64,000 nucleotides of DNA. Origin: Streptomyces sp. NBC_01750. Its GTDB lineage: Bacteria; Actinomycetota; Actinomycetes; Streptomycetales; Streptomycetaceae. The notes below the pieces were generated by a model, which was given only the letters and a program-made list of their open reading frames with translations, was not told the DNA's origin and did not search any database. The position numbers and the translations under genes are program-made. The DNA lies in the NCBI RefSeq assembly GCF_035918095.1, contig NZ_CP109137.1, positions 5,396,001 to 5,460,000 of the forward strand, read 5' to 3'. This document shows, piece by piece, positions 30,180 to 39,360 of this stretch (position 1 is its first letter; the number at the start of each line of letters is the position of its first letter).

Positions 30180-32081
30180 ATGTCCCAGGTACCCCCTGCC
30201 CAGAATCAGGCCGCCGAGAGTGGCGAACAACTGGTCTCCGCACCGGTCTCCGAACTGGTCCCTGAACTGGTCCCTGAACCGGTCTCCGAGCCGGCCGCAG
30301 ACTCGGCCTCCGACCCGGCGTACGACTACGACGTCATCGTCGTCGGCTCGGGCTTCGGCGGCTCGGTCACCGCGCTGCGGCTGACCGAGAAGGGTTACCG
30401 GGTGGGGGTCCTGGAGGCGGGCCGCCGCTTCACCCCCGAGACCCTGCCCAAGAACTCCTGGGACATCAAGAACTATCTGTGGGCCCCTGCGCTCGGCCTG
30501 TACGGGATCCAGCGTGTGCATCTGCTCGGCAAGGTGATGGTGCTGGCGGGCGCGGGCGTCGGCGGCGGGTCGCTCAACTACGCCAACACGCTGTACGTGC
30601 CGCCCACGCCCTTCTTCGAAGACCCGCAGTGGAAGGACATCACGGACTGGCAGCAGGAGCTGTCGCCCTATTACGACCAGGCCAAGCGGATGCTGGGCGT
30701 ACGGCTCAACCCGACGATGACCCCCTCCGACGTGCATCTCAAGGCGACTGCACAGGCGATGGGTGTCGGCGACAGCTTCCACATGGCCCCGGTCGGTGTT
30801 TTCTTCGGCGACGGCGAGGACGCCGACGGTACGTCGAAGGCCGCTCCCGGCTCGACGGTCGAGGACCCGTACTTCGGCGGCGCGGGTCCGTCCCGCAAGG
30901 CGTGCACCGAGTGCGGCGAGTGCATGACGGGCTGCCGGCACGGCGCGAAGAACACCCTCAACGAGAACTACCTCTACCTGGCAGAGAAGGCCGGGGCCGT
31001 CATCCACCCGATGACGACGGTCGCCTCGATCAGCGAGGACCCGGAGGGCGGCTTCCACGTCACGACCGTCCCGACGGACGCACGCAAGAAGGCCGAGCCG
31101 AAGCTGCTGCGAGCCGGACGCGTGGTCGTGGCGGCGGGCACGTACGGCACCCAGACCCTGCTGCACACCATGAAGGACCAGGGTCTGCTGCCACATATCT
31201 CGGCCCGGCTCGGCGAGCTGACCCGTACCAACTCCGAGGCGATCGTCGGCGCCCAGACCGACAACCGCCGCTACCGCAAGCGGCACGGCGTGGACAAGGT
31301 CGACTTCACGCGCGGAGTGGCGATCACGTCCTCGGTCCACCCCGACGAGAACACCCATATCGAGCCGGTCCGCTACGGCAAGGGCTCGAACGCCATGGGT
31401 AGTATGACGATCCTCCAGGTTCCGTACAGTGCGCGGTCGCGGGTCGCCGGCTGGTTCGGCAATCTGGCCAGGCACCCCTGGCTCGCGGCCCGCTCGCTCT
31501 CCAACCGCCGCTGGTCGGAGCGGACCATCATCGGACTCGTCATGCAGTCGCTGGACAACTCGCTGACCACGTACCGCAAGCCGGGCGGCATCGGGAAGGG
31601 CCTGCTCACCGCCCGCCAGGGCCACGGCGCACCGAACCCGAACCAGATTCCCGAGGCGACGCGCGCGGCCTCGCTGCTCGCCGAGGAGATCAACGGCTTC
31701 GCGGGATCGAACATCGGCGAGCTGATGGGGACCCCGCTGACGGCCCACTTCCTGGGCGGCTGCCCGATCGGCGCCTCCGCCGAGGAAGGCGTCATCGATC
31801 CGTACCACCGGCTCTACGGCCACCCGGGCATCTCGGTTGTCGACGGCGCGGCGGTGTCGGCGAACCTCGGTGTGAACCCGTCGCTGACCATTACGGCGCA
31901 GGCCGAGCGGGCGATGTCGTTCTGGCCCAACAAGGGCGAGGAGGACCCGCGTCCGGGACAGGGCGCGGCGTACGAACGGCTGGCGGCGGTCGCGCCGAAG
32001 TCACCGGCGGTCCCTGAGGAGGCATTCGGCGCGCTGAAGCTGCCGTTCCTGGGCATTCCGGCGGTCCCGCCGAAGAAGTGA
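30180..32081 (+). CDS. GMC-family FAD oxidoreductase (cholesterol-oxidase-like)
   Basis: A 633-aa flavoprotein. The FAD motif VIVVGSGFGGSVTALRLTEK lies near residues 48-68 after a ~45-residue Pro/Glu/Val tail with PELVPEP repeats. GVGGGSLNYANTLY, a Cys-rich CTECGECMTGCRHGAKNT segment near residue 245, and C-terminal VVDGAAVSANLGVNPSLT complete it. The Cys cluster is typical of the bacterial GMC group annotated as cholesterol-oxidase-like; it may be structural. The start is ATG after GAGGAGAG. There is no Tat or Sec signal, so it is probably cytosolic or membrane-associated. Confidence 0.9.
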   Translation: MSQVPPAQNQAAESGEQLVSAPVSELVPELVPEPVSEPAADSASDPAYDYDVIVVGSGFGGSVTALRLTEKGYRVGVLEAGRRFTPETLPKNSWDIKNYLWAPALGLYGIQRVHLLGKVMVLAGAGVGGGSLNYANTLYVPPTPFFEDPQWKDITDWQQELSPYYDQAKRMLGVRLNPTMTPSDVHLKATAQAMGVGDSFHMAPVGVFFGDGEDADGTSKAAPGSTVEDPYFGGAGPSRKACTECGECMTGCRHGAKNTLNENYLYLAEKAGAVIHPMTTVASISEDPEGGFHVTTVPTDARKKAEPKLLRAGRVVVAAGTYGTQTLLHTMKDQGLLPHISARLGELTRTNSEAIVGAQTDNRRYRKRHGVDKVDFTRGVAITSSVHPDENTHIEPVRYGKGSNAMGSMTILQVPYSARSRVAGWFGNLARHPWLAARSLSNRRWSERTIIGLVMQSLDNSLTTYRKPGGIGKGLLTARQGHGAPNPNQIPEATRAASLLAEEINGFAGSNIGELMGTPLTAHFLGGCPIGASAEEGVIDPYHRLYGHPGISVVDGAAVSANLGVNPSLTITAQAERAMSFWPNKGEEDPRPGQGAAYERLAAVAPKSPAVPEEAFGALKLPFLGIPAVPPKK

Positions 32082-32207
32082 TCCGGGCTCCGTCCGTACC
32101 GGGGCCGGCAGGTACCGACACCGGACTCACGTTCGCCGGACCTGCGAGGCGCCGGATCTGCGAGGGCCGGACCTGCCCAGGCCGGACTCGCGTTCGCCGG
32201 ACACACG

Positions 32208-32243
32208 AAAGCCGCTGCACCCCCCTCCGAGTGCAGCGGCTTT
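32208..32243. terminator. Bidirectional terminator
   Basis: A stem AAAGCCGCTGCAC / GTGCAGCGGCTTT with T/A-rich ends lies between the convergent GMC oxidoreductase and LAETG protein genes. Confidence 0.88.
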
Positions 32244-32262
32244 CTGGCTTGTGGGCCTGGTG

Positions 32263-33240
32263 TTACGCGGTGGCGTCGCCGCTGCGGCGGCGCTTCATCG
32301 CGAAGACGACACCGGCACCGGCGACGATGGCGATGCCACCGGCGATGCCGAAGGTCGGCAGCACGGAGCTGGAACCGGTCTCGGCCAGGTTGCCGGTGAC
32401 CGGGATCTCCTTGGCGCCACCCTGCGGCTTGACGTCCTTCGGCTTCTCACCGCTCGGCTCGGCGTCGTCGACGTCACCCGCGTTGCTGCCGGCCTTGAGA
32501 ACGTCGAACTCGTAGTAGTCGCTGTCCTCGAAGCACTCGTCGCCCTTGTCGTAACCGCCGGCGGCAAGAGCGATGCCCTTGCCCGCAGGGGCCGCCTTGT
32601 CGATGCGAACGCGCAGCTTGATCGAGCGGTTCTCGGCCTTCTTGAGGTCGATCACGTCGAAGAAGAAGCCGTTGTTCATGCCGGAGAGGTTGCCGCCCGC
32701 CTGCCACTCACCGGACGACTTGTCGAAGTACTCGAAGTGCGCGTACTTCTCGATCAGACGGTCCTGGTCGCCCTCGATCAGGTCGTCCTCGTACGAGGCG
32801 AAGGTGAAGAGACCGAAGTTCTCGATCTTCTCCTTGCTGTTGTTCTTGACGTCGAGGCTGAACTTCTTCCAGCCATCGCCCGCGACGATCTTGTTCGGGA
32901 AGCCTGAGAGCTTCACGTCGACCGCGGAGGCCTTGCACTCGAAGTCCGGGTCCTCGTCGCCCTCGCCCGGCTCGCTCGGGGTGCTCGGGATGGTGGCCGT
33001 GGCGCTCGGCGTGCTCACCGGGATGCTCGGCGTCGTCGCCGCGTCGCTCGGCGTGCTCGCCGGGGCGCTCGGCGTGGTCGCCGCGTCGCTCGGGTCGGCC
33101 GAGTCGCTCGGCGAGGCGGCCGGCGACGACTCGGTGGTGAGCGGGGTTTCCGTCGCGAACGCGGCCGGAGCCGACAGGAGCGCGGCGGGGGCTATGACAG
33201 CGGTCGCTGCAGCGACGGCCATAGCGCGGCGAAGCTTCAT
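32263..33240 (-). CDS. Sortase-anchored (LAETG) cell-wall surface protein
   Basis: A 325-aa exported protein. It has an N-terminal signal peptide (KLRRAMAVAAATAVIAPAAL, cut near AFA) and a Ser/Thr/Pro/Ala-rich region with TPSDAATTPS-like repeats (~35-95). A folded domain of about 150 residues (FECKASAVDVKL ... ECFEDSDYYEFDVLK) follows. The C-terminal sorting signal is LAETG, a hydrophobic helix (FGIAGGIAIVAGAGVVFAM) and KRRRSG. Class E sortases of Streptomyces use LAXTG substrates such as long chaplins. The start is ATG 33240 with GAGG 6 bp upstream. No sortase gene is adjacent. The role of the folded domain is unknown. Confidence 0.9.
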   Translation of the reverse strand: MKLRRAMAVAAATAVIAPAALLSAPAAFATETPLTTESSPAASPSDSADPSDAATTPSAPASTPSDAATTPSIPVSTPSATATIPSTPSEPGEGDEDPDFECKASAVDVKLSGFPNKIVAGDGWKKFSLDVKNNSKEKIENFGLFTFASYEDDLIEGDQDRLIEKYAHFEYFDKSSGEWQAGGNLSGMNNGFFFDVIDLKKAENRSIKLRVRIDKAAPAGKGIALAAGGYDKGDECFEDSDYYEFDVLKAGSNAGDVDDAEPSGEKPKDVKPQGGAKEIPVTGNLAETGSSSVLPTFGIAGGIAIVAGAGVVFAMKRRRSGDATA

Positions 33241-33390
33241 GAAGACCTCAGTGAAGTCTGGCGTACCGCGTGACGCGGTACGGAGTCTGGAGGGCCTACC
33301 GAGGTGGGGGTACACGGGTGTGGCCGTTGTTTCGCATGCATGACCTACGAATGGCTGGAATGGTTGCCCTGAGATTCACAGAAACTTTAT

Positions 33391-33642
33391 GTGGCCCCCG
33401 TCACAGGCAACTCCCGTCCGGCGGTGAGGGCGTTCATCCCGACTGAGGCCTGGCATTCGTACAGCGACGCCGCGGCGTACGAAGGAGAGCGGTGCCGGGC
33501 GCCCCGCCCCGTCCAGGCCGCAGAACCCAACCGGGGCTCCTGCCCCCCGCCCGCGCCCGGCCTTCTCTCCGTCCCCACGCCCGAGTGGAGCGACGGCACC
33601 TGGAAGCCCGGCGATCCGGTCGTGGTCGTTCCCGGAGGCTGA
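33391..33642 (+). CDS. Hypothetical small protein
   Basis: An 83-aa frame from GTG with strong third-position GC bias, ending WSDGTWKPGDPVVVVPGG. It is followed 50 bp later by a strong terminator, which supports a real transcription unit. It has no membrane segment or known motif. No ribosome site is visible before the GTG; an AT-rich AACTTTAT directly precedes it. It is divergent from the LAETG protein gene. I do not recognise it, and it could be a chance frame. Confidence 0.4.
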   Translation: MAPVTGNSRPAVRAFIPTEAWHSYSDAAAYEGERCRAPRPVQAAEPNRGSCPPPAPGLLSVPTPEWSDGTWKPGDPVVVVPGG

Positions 33643-33682
33643 GGCGCAGCACGGTGCAGGCTGAGGCGCAGCACGGTGCGCG
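33639..33682. repeat. 22-bp tandem duplication
   Basis: Two copies of a 22-bp unit (CTGAGGCGCAGCACGGTGC...) start at 33639 and 33661 and differ in the last few bases. The first includes the stop of the small protein gene. Confidence 0.85.
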
Positions 33683-33691
33683 CAGAGCAGA

Positions 33692-33720
33692 GGCCCCGCG
33701 GATGCATGATCCGCGGGGCC
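33692..33720 (+). terminator. Terminator
   Basis: A perfect 12-bp stem GGCCCCGCGGAT / ATCCGCGGGGCC with a 5-nt loop, followed by CCTGG. Confidence 0.75.
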
Positions 33721-34211
33721 CCTGGCGGTCAGCACCGACGTCAGGGCAGCGCCGGTGCCGAGGTGCGGCGCCCGGGGGGTAGCGCCGCGTGGGGAGGGTC
33801 GCCGACCCGGCGCACTTGGGGCGCACGAGTGGTATCGACCTTTGGCAATGTGGTTGCTCAGAGCGGGGACGACTTGTCTTGCATCGTGCTGGACGGGCTG
33901 CGGCCTGCGCAACCGTTTCGACCGGATGCGGTCGGCCCCGGGCGTCCCCGGAGCCGACCGCCCTTGGGGTGACCGGGCTGCTGTCCCCTGCCGACCGGTC
34001 ACGGGCGCCGGGGCGAGGTCCCACGACGTACCAGCGGTACGTCACACGCCCCAGCGGAGCCACGCGTGGTTTTTCCTTCCTGGCCCGCCCCTGGCTGGCA
34101 CGGACATCGGTACCAACGAAGCCCCGGTGCGTGCGGTCACGCGCCGTACGGGTGAGGACGCGCCCGAACTCAGGTCCGTACCCGGATGCCTGTGCAGGCT
34201 CGGGCACGGCC
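33721..34211. other. Gene-poor interval
   Basis: Nearly 490 bp with open frames on both strands but no frame with credible start signals or family resemblance. The one feature seen is an 8-bp perfect palindrome, GACGTACC-AGC-GGTACGTC, at 34025-34043, which may be a regulator site. Confidence 0.5.
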
Positions 34212-34511
34212 TCAGATCCGGCCCCGGCAGAGCTCGAGCAGCGTCATCGCGAGCGCCGTTCCCGGCTTTCCGAGCGCGTCGCGGAAATGGCCGAGAACCT
34301 CCATTTCGCGCGACAGATTCACCCGGCGGCCGCCGGAGGAGACCCGGGCCTCCTGAATGACGGCCGAGACGGCCATCCGTTCCTGGATGAGTCCGATGAT
34401 CCGGTCGTCGAGCGTGTCGATGCGGCCGCGCGCGTCGCCGATGAGGGAGGCGGCCTCGTCGGTACGGGCTCCGGTGTCGCTCGTGGCTCCGGTGTCGGTC
34501 GTGACGGTCAT
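34212..34511 (-). CDS. Chorismate mutase (AroQ class)
   Basis: A 99-aa all-helical AroQ-type chorismate mutase that turns chorismate into prephenate for Phe/Tyr synthesis. It shows the first-helix pattern GDARGRIDTLDDRIIGLIQERM, then VIQEARVSSGGRRVNLSREMEVL with conserved Arg and Glu, and a short last helix. Actinobacterial small chorismate mutases often need DAHP synthase for full activity. ATG 34511 has AAGGAG 6 bp upstream. It is monocistronic on the minus strand. Confidence 0.9.
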   Translation of the reverse strand: MTVTTDTGATSDTGARTDEAASLIGDARGRIDTLDDRIIGLIQERMAVSAVIQEARVSSGGRRVNLSREMEVLGHFRDALGKPGTALAMTLLELCRGRI

Positions 34512-34569
34512 GCGGGGCTCCTTGTCGGGGTCGGTGCCCCGGAGCGACAAGGCCCGGAAATGACAGAAC

Positions 34570-34594
34570 GCCCCGGGCTTTGTCGGCCCGGGGC
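34570..34594. terminator. Hairpin upstream of chorismate mutase
   Basis: A perfect 9-bp stem GCCCCGGGC / GCCCGGGGC with a 7-nt loop lies about 60 bp before the chorismate mutase start on its own strand. It is therefore in the leader of that gene or the far leader of guaA. It could be an attenuator or a terminator; direction is not clear. Confidence 0.5.
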
Positions 34595-34771
34595 GCCTGG
34601 GAAGTTGCTTGTCAGTGGCTCAAGCAGCACGACCATGGCAGCCGGACGGGCCGGTGCCATAGGTAAAGACGAAGGTCAGCTGCTTGTGCATGGGTGGATT
34701 ATGGACCTCGCGCCGACCACCGCCAAAACCGGGTTCGGATGGTGAGACGAAAAGCGGTCCGGCCGCGCCGG

Positions 34772-34777
34772 TAGAAT
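34772..34777 (+). promoter_or_regulatory. -10 box of guaA promoter
   Basis: TAGAAT about 44 bp before the guaA start is a good sigma-HrdB -10 match. The -35 is weak. Confidence 0.5.
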
Positions 34778-34820
34778 CGACAAATACCGACCCCCTCCCA
34801 CCGCCGGAAGGCCGCCACCC

Positions 34821-36416
34821 GTGCCAGCAGCACCCTCCGCCGCCCCCGACAGCAACGCTCCGGACGTCGTCCTCGTTGTTGACTTCGGCGCGCAGTACGC
34901 ACAGCTCATCGCCCGCCGCGTCCGTGAGGCCCGGGTCTACAGCGAGATCGTCCCGTCCACGATGCCCGTGGCCGAGATGCTGGCCAAGAACCCGAAGGCG
35001 ATCATCCTCTCCGGCGGCCCGTCCTCCGTGTACGCGGAAGGCGCCCCGCGGCTCGACCGCGCGCTCTTCGAGGCCGGTGTGCCCGTCTTCGGCATGTGCT
35101 ACGGCTTCCAGCTGATGGCGACGACGCTCGGCGGGACCGTCGACAACACGGGAGCGCGTGAGTACGGCCGTACGCCGCTGCATGTCTCCAAGACCGGCTC
35201 GACGCTCTTCGAGGGCACCCCGGCCGAGCAGCCGGTGTGGATGTCGCACGGCGACGCCTGCTCCGCCGCCCCCGAGGGCTTCACGGTCACCGCGTCCACC
35301 GACGTGGTGCCGGTCGCGGCCTTCGAGGACGACGAGAAGAAGCTGTACGGCGTCCAGCACCACCCCGAGGTGATGCACTCGACGTACGGCCAGCAGGTCC
35401 TGGAGCACTTCCTCTACCGTGGCGCCGGCATCGAGCCGAACTGGACCACCGGCAATGTCATCGAGGAGCAGGTCGCGGCGATCCGCGCGCAGGTCGGCAC
35501 CAAGCGCGCCATCTGCGGTCTGTCCGGCGGCGTGGACTCCGCGGTCGCCGCCGCACTCGTGCAGAAGGCCATCGGCTCCCAGCTGACCTGCGTGTACGTC
35601 GACCACGGCCTGATGCGCAAGGGCGAGACGGAGCAGGTCGAGAAGGACTTCGTCGCGGCGACCGGCGTCCAGCTGAAGGTCGTCGAGGCCGCCGACCGCT
35701 TCCTCGACGCTCTCGCCGGGGTCTCCGACCCCGAGGAGAAGCGGAAGATCATCGGCCGCGAGTTCATCCGGGTCTTCGAGCAGGCGCAGGCCGAGATCAT
35801 CGCCGAGGCCGCGCATGGCGAGGACGTCGCCTTCCTCGTGCAGGGCACGCTCTACCCGGACGTGGTCGAGTCCGGCGGCGGCACCGGTACCGCCAACATC
35901 AAGTCCCACCACAACGTCGGCGGGCTTCCGGAAGACCTCGAGTTCGAGCTCGTCGAGCCCCTGCGCAAGCTGTTCAAGGACGAGGTACGGATGGTCGGCC
36001 AGGAGCTCGGCCTGCCGGACGAGATCGTCCAGCGCCAGCCCTTCCCGGGCCCGGGCCTCGGCATCCGTATCGTCGGCGAGGTCACCAAGGACCGCCTCGA
36101 CCTGCTGCGCGACGCGGACGCGATCGCTCGCGAGGAGCTCACGGCGGCCGGCCTGGACCGCGACATCTGGCAGTGCCCGGTGGTGCTGCTCGCGGATGTG
36201 CGCTCCGTGGGCGTCCAGGGCGACGGCCGCACCTACGGCCACCCGATCGTGCTCCGTCCCGTCTCGTCGGAGGACGCGATGACGGCGGACTGGACGCGGA
36301 TGCCGTACGACGTGCTGGCCAAGATCTCGACGCGGATCACCAACGAGGTCGCGGACGTCAACCGCGTGGTGCTGGACGTGACCTCCAAGCCGCCGGGCAC
36401 CATCGAGTGGGAGTAA
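34821..36416 (+). CDS. guaA: GMP synthase (glutamine-hydrolysing)
   Basis: A 531-aa two-domain enzyme that aminates XMP to GMP. The N-terminal class I glutamine amidotransferase domain (~20-205) has nucleophile Cys in FGMCYGFQ and HHPEV. The C-terminal ATP-pyrophosphatase domain has the P-loop SGGVDSAV near residue 235, and the dimerisation domain ends [14 protein letters not shown] start with GGAAGG upstream. With guaB and guaB3 it places the whole guanine branch in this region. Confidence 0.97.
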   Translation: MPAAPSAAPDSNAPDVVLVVDFGAQYAQLIARRVREARVYSEIVPSTMPVAEMLAKNPKAIILSGGPSSVYAEGAPRLDRALFEAGVPVFGMCYGFQLMATTLGGTVDNTGAREYGRTPLHVSKTGSTLFEGTPAEQPVWMSHGDACSAAPEGFTVTASTDVVPVAAFEDDEKKLYGVQHHPEVMHSTYGQQVLEHFLYRGAGIEPNWTTGNVIEEQVAAIRAQVGTKRAICGLSGGVDSAVAAALVQKAIGSQLTCVYVDHGLMRKGETEQVEKDFVAATGVQLKVVEAADRFLDALAGVSDPEEKRKIIGREFIRVFEQAQAEIIAEAAHGEDVAFLVQGTLYPDVVESGGGTGTANIKSHHNVGGLPEDLEFELVEPLRKLFKDEVRMVGQELGLPDEIVQRQPFPGPGLGIRIVGEVTKDRLDLLRDADAIAREELTAAGLDRDIWQCPVVLLADVRSVGVQGDGRTYGHPIVLRPVSSEDAMTADWTRMPYDVLAKISTRITNEVADVNRVVLDVTSKPPGTIEWE

Positions 36417-36438
36417 CCCTCTCCGCAGGGTCAACGCC

Positions 36439-36473
36439 GACGCCGCCGCTCACCATGTGTGGGCGGCGGCGTC
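36439..36473. terminator. Terminator between guaA and the cupin gene
   Basis: A stem GACGCCGCCGC / GCGGCGGCGTC with a 13-nt loop. The right half overlaps the last codons of the minus-strand cupin gene. Confidence 0.6.
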
Positions 36474-36938
36474 GCCGTTTCCGGGGCGGCTGCGGACCTG
36501 GGAAGGCTCCAGCTCGAAGTCCTCGTAGTGGAAGCCCGGCGCGACGATGCAGGTGACCAGGACCGGTTCCTCGCCCGCCGGTTCAGCGGCCTGCCAGGTG
36601 CCGGCCGGGACCAGGAGCTGTGGCCGTTCACCGGACTCCAGCGAGGGGCCCAGCGCCAGCGTCGTTGCCTCGGAGGGCTTCTCGTCCGTGCCGCCGAGGT
36701 GCAGACGCAGCGGGCCGCCGCGGTGCCAGAGCCAGAGTTCGTCGGAACGTACGCGGTGCCAGCGCGAGCTCTCGCCGGGGTGGAGCAGGAAGTAGATACC
36801 GGTCGCGTACGGGCGCGGGCCGGGGTAGCCCGGCGGGGTCGTCGATCCCGCCGTCCTCCAGGTCTCCTTGAACCAGCCGCCCTCGATGTGCTTTTCCAGG
36901 CCCAGAAGGGAAACCAGTGGGGATGTCGGTTCGGTCAT
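36450..36938 (-). CDS. Cupin domain-containing protein (DUF985 type)
   Basis: A 162-aa single-domain cupin of the DUF985 group. It shows HIEGGWFKETWRT, GIYFLLHPGESSRWHRVRSDELWLWHRGGP (with His/Glu metal ligands in separate motifs), LVPAGTWQAAEP and VAPGFHYEDFEL. The fold resembles sugar epimerases, but no enzyme activity is established for the group. It stands alone, convergent with guaA. Confidence 0.88.
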   Translation of the reverse strand: MTEPTSPLVSLLGLEKHIEGGWFKETWRTAGSTTPPGYPGPRPYATGIYFLLHPGESSRWHRVRSDELWLWHRGGPLRLHLGGTDEKPSEATTLALGPSLESGERPQLLVPAGTWQAAEPAGEEPVLVTCIVAPGFHYEDFELEPSQVRSRPGNGDAAAHTW

Positions 36939-37016
36939 GGGCGCATTCTCGCGGAAGCCGTGCGAGGCGCGTGAAGTCTCTGGTCAGTTGCGGTACCCGG
37001 AGGTAGCTTCCCAGCC

Positions 37017-37805
37017 ATGACTGAGACGCCCGCGCCCATCCCGGTCGAGCAGCTGCGATTCGCCATGCCGCCCGTGCATGAGTCCGTGGTCGACGAGCGG
37101 GCGTACCGGAAAGAGCGGCTCGCCGGGGCGCTGCGGCTGTTCGGGCGCTTCGGGTACGAGGACGGGGTGTCCGGTCATATCACCGCACGGGACCCGGAGT
37201 TCACCGACTGCTTCTGGGTGAATCCGTTCGGCGTGCCGTTCGCGCATGTCACGGCCGGTGATCTGATCCTCGTGAACGGGGATGGGCAGGTCGTCGTGGG
37301 GCGGTACCACGTCAACCAGGCCGCTTTCGCCGTGCACGCCCAGGTGCACCGTGCCCGGCCCGAGATCGTCGCCGTCGCGCACACCCACTCCCTGCACGGG
37401 CGGGCCCTGTCCGTGCTCGGTGAGCTCATCGAGCCGATCACGCAGGAAGCCTGTGGTTTCTACGAGGACCACGCCCTGGTCGACCGGTACACCGGAGTGG
37501 TCGTCGACGAGGAGGAGGGGCGGCGGATCGCCGGCGCCCTCGGTACGTACAAGGCCGTCATCCTGCGCAACCACGGGCTCCTGACCGTGGGCGACTCGGT
37601 GGACGCGGCGGCCTGGTGGTTCATCTCCATGGAGCGCTGCGCGCAGGTTCAGCTCGCGGCGCGGGCCGCGGGCAAGCCGGTGCTGATCGAGCACAGGGAC
37701 GCGGTCGCGACGCGCGAGCAGCTCGGCACCGATCTGGTCGCATGGATCAACTACCAGCCCATGTGGCGGCAGATCAGCCGGTCCGAACCCGGCCTCGTGG
37801 AATAG
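37017..37805 (+). CDS. Class II aldolase/adducin family protein
   Basis: A 262-aa protein of the class II aldolase/adducin head-domain family. Zinc ligands are visible in VAVAHTHSLHGRAL and ILRNHGLLTVG, with GHITARDP near the start. Family members cleave sugar phosphates (fuculose-1-P, ribulose-5-P) or act in methionine salvage; the sequence is closer to the broad group of unknown substrate. ATG 37017 has GGAGGTAG 8 bp upstream. Confidence 0.88.
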   Translation: MTETPAPIPVEQLRFAMPPVHESVVDERAYRKERLAGALRLFGRFGYEDGVSGHITARDPEFTDCFWVNPFGVPFAHVTAGDLILVNGDGQVVVGRYHVNQAAFAVHAQVHRARPEIVAVAHTHSLHGRALSVLGELIEPITQEACGFYEDHALVDRYTGVVVDEEEGRRIAGALGTYKAVILRNHGLLTVGDSVDAAAWWFISMERCAQVQLAARAAGKPVLIEHRDAVATREQLGTDLVAWINYQPMWRQISRSEPGLVE

Positions 37806-37929
37806 GCGTGGTCAACCGGGCAGTGGCGCATTCACCCGCCGTGGCCTCGGGCGCTGCGGCGTGCTCCGCTTCCGTACGGCACAATTCCCAGCAATCAAGG
37901 GGAAGTTCAGTCGGTGCGGGGCGGGGAAG

Positions 37930-39183
37930 GTGGCGTCGGTCGTGGCGGTGCAGGAAGCGGGACAGTGCGGCGAATGTACGCACGGGGCGCGCGAAGGGCA
38001 TCGGCGGGCAGTGGCGGCCTTCCTCGCCAAACGGGACGAGCTGGCCACCGGGCAGGGACTGCCGGTCGCTCTCTCGCACTCTTCGGTCGCCTCGCGCCAG
38101 TGGGTGTCGGACGAGCTGACGCAGTCGGCGCGCACGGTCGCCGATCGCAGCCGTGAGGTGGGCGAGGCCTGGCTCCGACTGGTCTGGTGCCGCACACTGC
38201 TGGTCCTGTGGGGCGGCCTCGCGGTCCTGGGGCTGGGGCAGACGGTGACCGCGATCGGCGCGGGCTGGACGGCTGCGCGTACGGCAGGTCTGCTGGCCGC
38301 GCTCGCCGTCGCCGGGCTGCTGACCGGCGCGGCACGCCTGCACCGCTCGCGCGGCGGGCTTCTCGCGCCGCTGATCGGCGAGGACAACCGCCTGTCGACC
38401 TCGCGCGCCATCGCCACGGCATGGGTGCTGCTCGTCGTGTTCGCGGTCCTTGTGCTGGCCCTCCAGCTGGCGTTCGCCTCGACCGCGGCCCACCGGGACA
38501 AGCTGATCGAAGGGCTCGGCCTCGCCCGTGGCGCCGGCACGCTCTCCGTCCTCGCGCTCGTGTGCGCGATCGCCGTCGCCGTACGCCGCGTGGTCGCCGT
38601 ACGCGTTCTCGGCAAGCGGCTCCAGAAGGTGCGCGCCGACCGCCCGAGGCCGGCCGATCTGCTCTGCGACGACGCCGGCCGCGGCAGCTTCGCGGATGTG
38701 CAGTACACGCTGGTGAGTGCCGCCGCGGCGGTCTTCGCGCTGGTTCGGCTGGCCCGCCGGCCCGAGCAGCTGCCCGATCTGCCGTGGGGGCTCGCGCTGC
38801 TGGTCGCGGTCTCGGCGATGACGTACTTCGCCGCGAAGCACGCGGAAGGAGGACGGCCTGTTGTGTTCTCGGTCGTCCGGGCCCGCGAGGCCGGGGACCT
38901 GGACGGCCCGATCCGTACCGGCGACGACATCGAGATCCGCGGCGCCTGCTTCGTACCGCCGGGTGCCGGGGCCCCTGACCGGTTGGCCCGGATGGTCGTC
39001 CGTATCGGCGCCGTCCATGTCCATGTCCCGCTGATCCCGGTGTCGGGCGGCTTCGCCAACCCGACCGACACCGTGCTCACCGTGCCGGTCCCGGCGGAGG
39101 TCGAGCCCGGGCGGGTGGATGTGCAGGTGGTGACGGCATCGGGCGCGGAGAGCAATCGCTGCGTCATCGACGTGACGGACTGA
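37930..39183 (+). CDS. Multi-spanning membrane protein with C-terminal IPT-like tail (hypothetical)
   Basis: A ~417-aa protein. Membrane segments include TLLVLWGGLAVLGLGQTVTA, TAGLLAALAVAGLLTGAA, WVLLVVFAVLVLALQLAF, LSVLALVCAIAVAV and two more weak ones. The C-terminal ~110 residues are soluble and beta-rich (DDIEIRGACFVPPGAG ... GRVDVQVVTASGAESNRCVIDV), like an IPT/TIG sheet. The start is unclear: GTG at 37861, 37930, 37942 or 37948 are in frame, and a GGGGCGGGGAAGG ribosome site favours one of the later ones. I do not recognise a function. Confidence 0.7.
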   Translation: MASVVAVQEAGQCGECTHGAREGHRRAVAAFLAKRDELATGQGLPVALSHSSVASRQWVSDELTQSARTVADRSREVGEAWLRLVWCRTLLVLWGGLAVLGLGQTVTAIGAGWTAARTAGLLAALAVAGLLTGAARLHRSRGGLLAPLIGEDNRLSTSRAIATAWVLLVVFAVLVLALQLAFASTAAHRDKLIEGLGLARGAGTLSVLALVCAIAVAVRRVVAVRVLGKRLQKVRADRPRPADLLCDDAGRGSFADVQYTLVSAAAAVFALVRLARRPEQLPDLPWGLALLVAVSAMTYFAAKHAEGGRPVVFSVVRAREAGDLDGPIRTGDDIEIRGACFVPPGAGAPDRLARMVVRIGAVHVHVPLIPVSGGFANPTDTVLTVPVPAEVEPGRVDVQVVTASGAESNRCVIDVTD

Positions 39184-39184
39184 C

Positions 39185-39223
39185 GTCAGGGACTCGCGTC
39201 GAGGACTCGCGTCAGGGACTCAC
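39185..39223. repeat. Three 13-bp tandem repeats
   Basis: GTCAGGGACTCGC, GTCGAGGACTCGC and GTCAGGGACTCAC follow the stop of the membrane protein gene without gaps. Confidence 0.85.
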
Positions 39224-39360
39224 GTGACGGGAGTGACGGCTGAAGTGACGACCTACCGCCGGACCGGGTGTTGTCACAGAGTGCGCCGCATGCCTGGTGA
39301 GCCGCGCGGCTTCGTCGTACGTATGGTCAGTTGACGGGTCAACCGAAGGCGGGACCAGGA

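Noticed and set aside
33434..34207. Open frames of 200-320 codons on both strands in 33.4-34.7 kb
   Set aside because: They are rich in Arg/Pro/Ala, lack start signals and overlap terminators; typical of non-coding GC-rich DNA.
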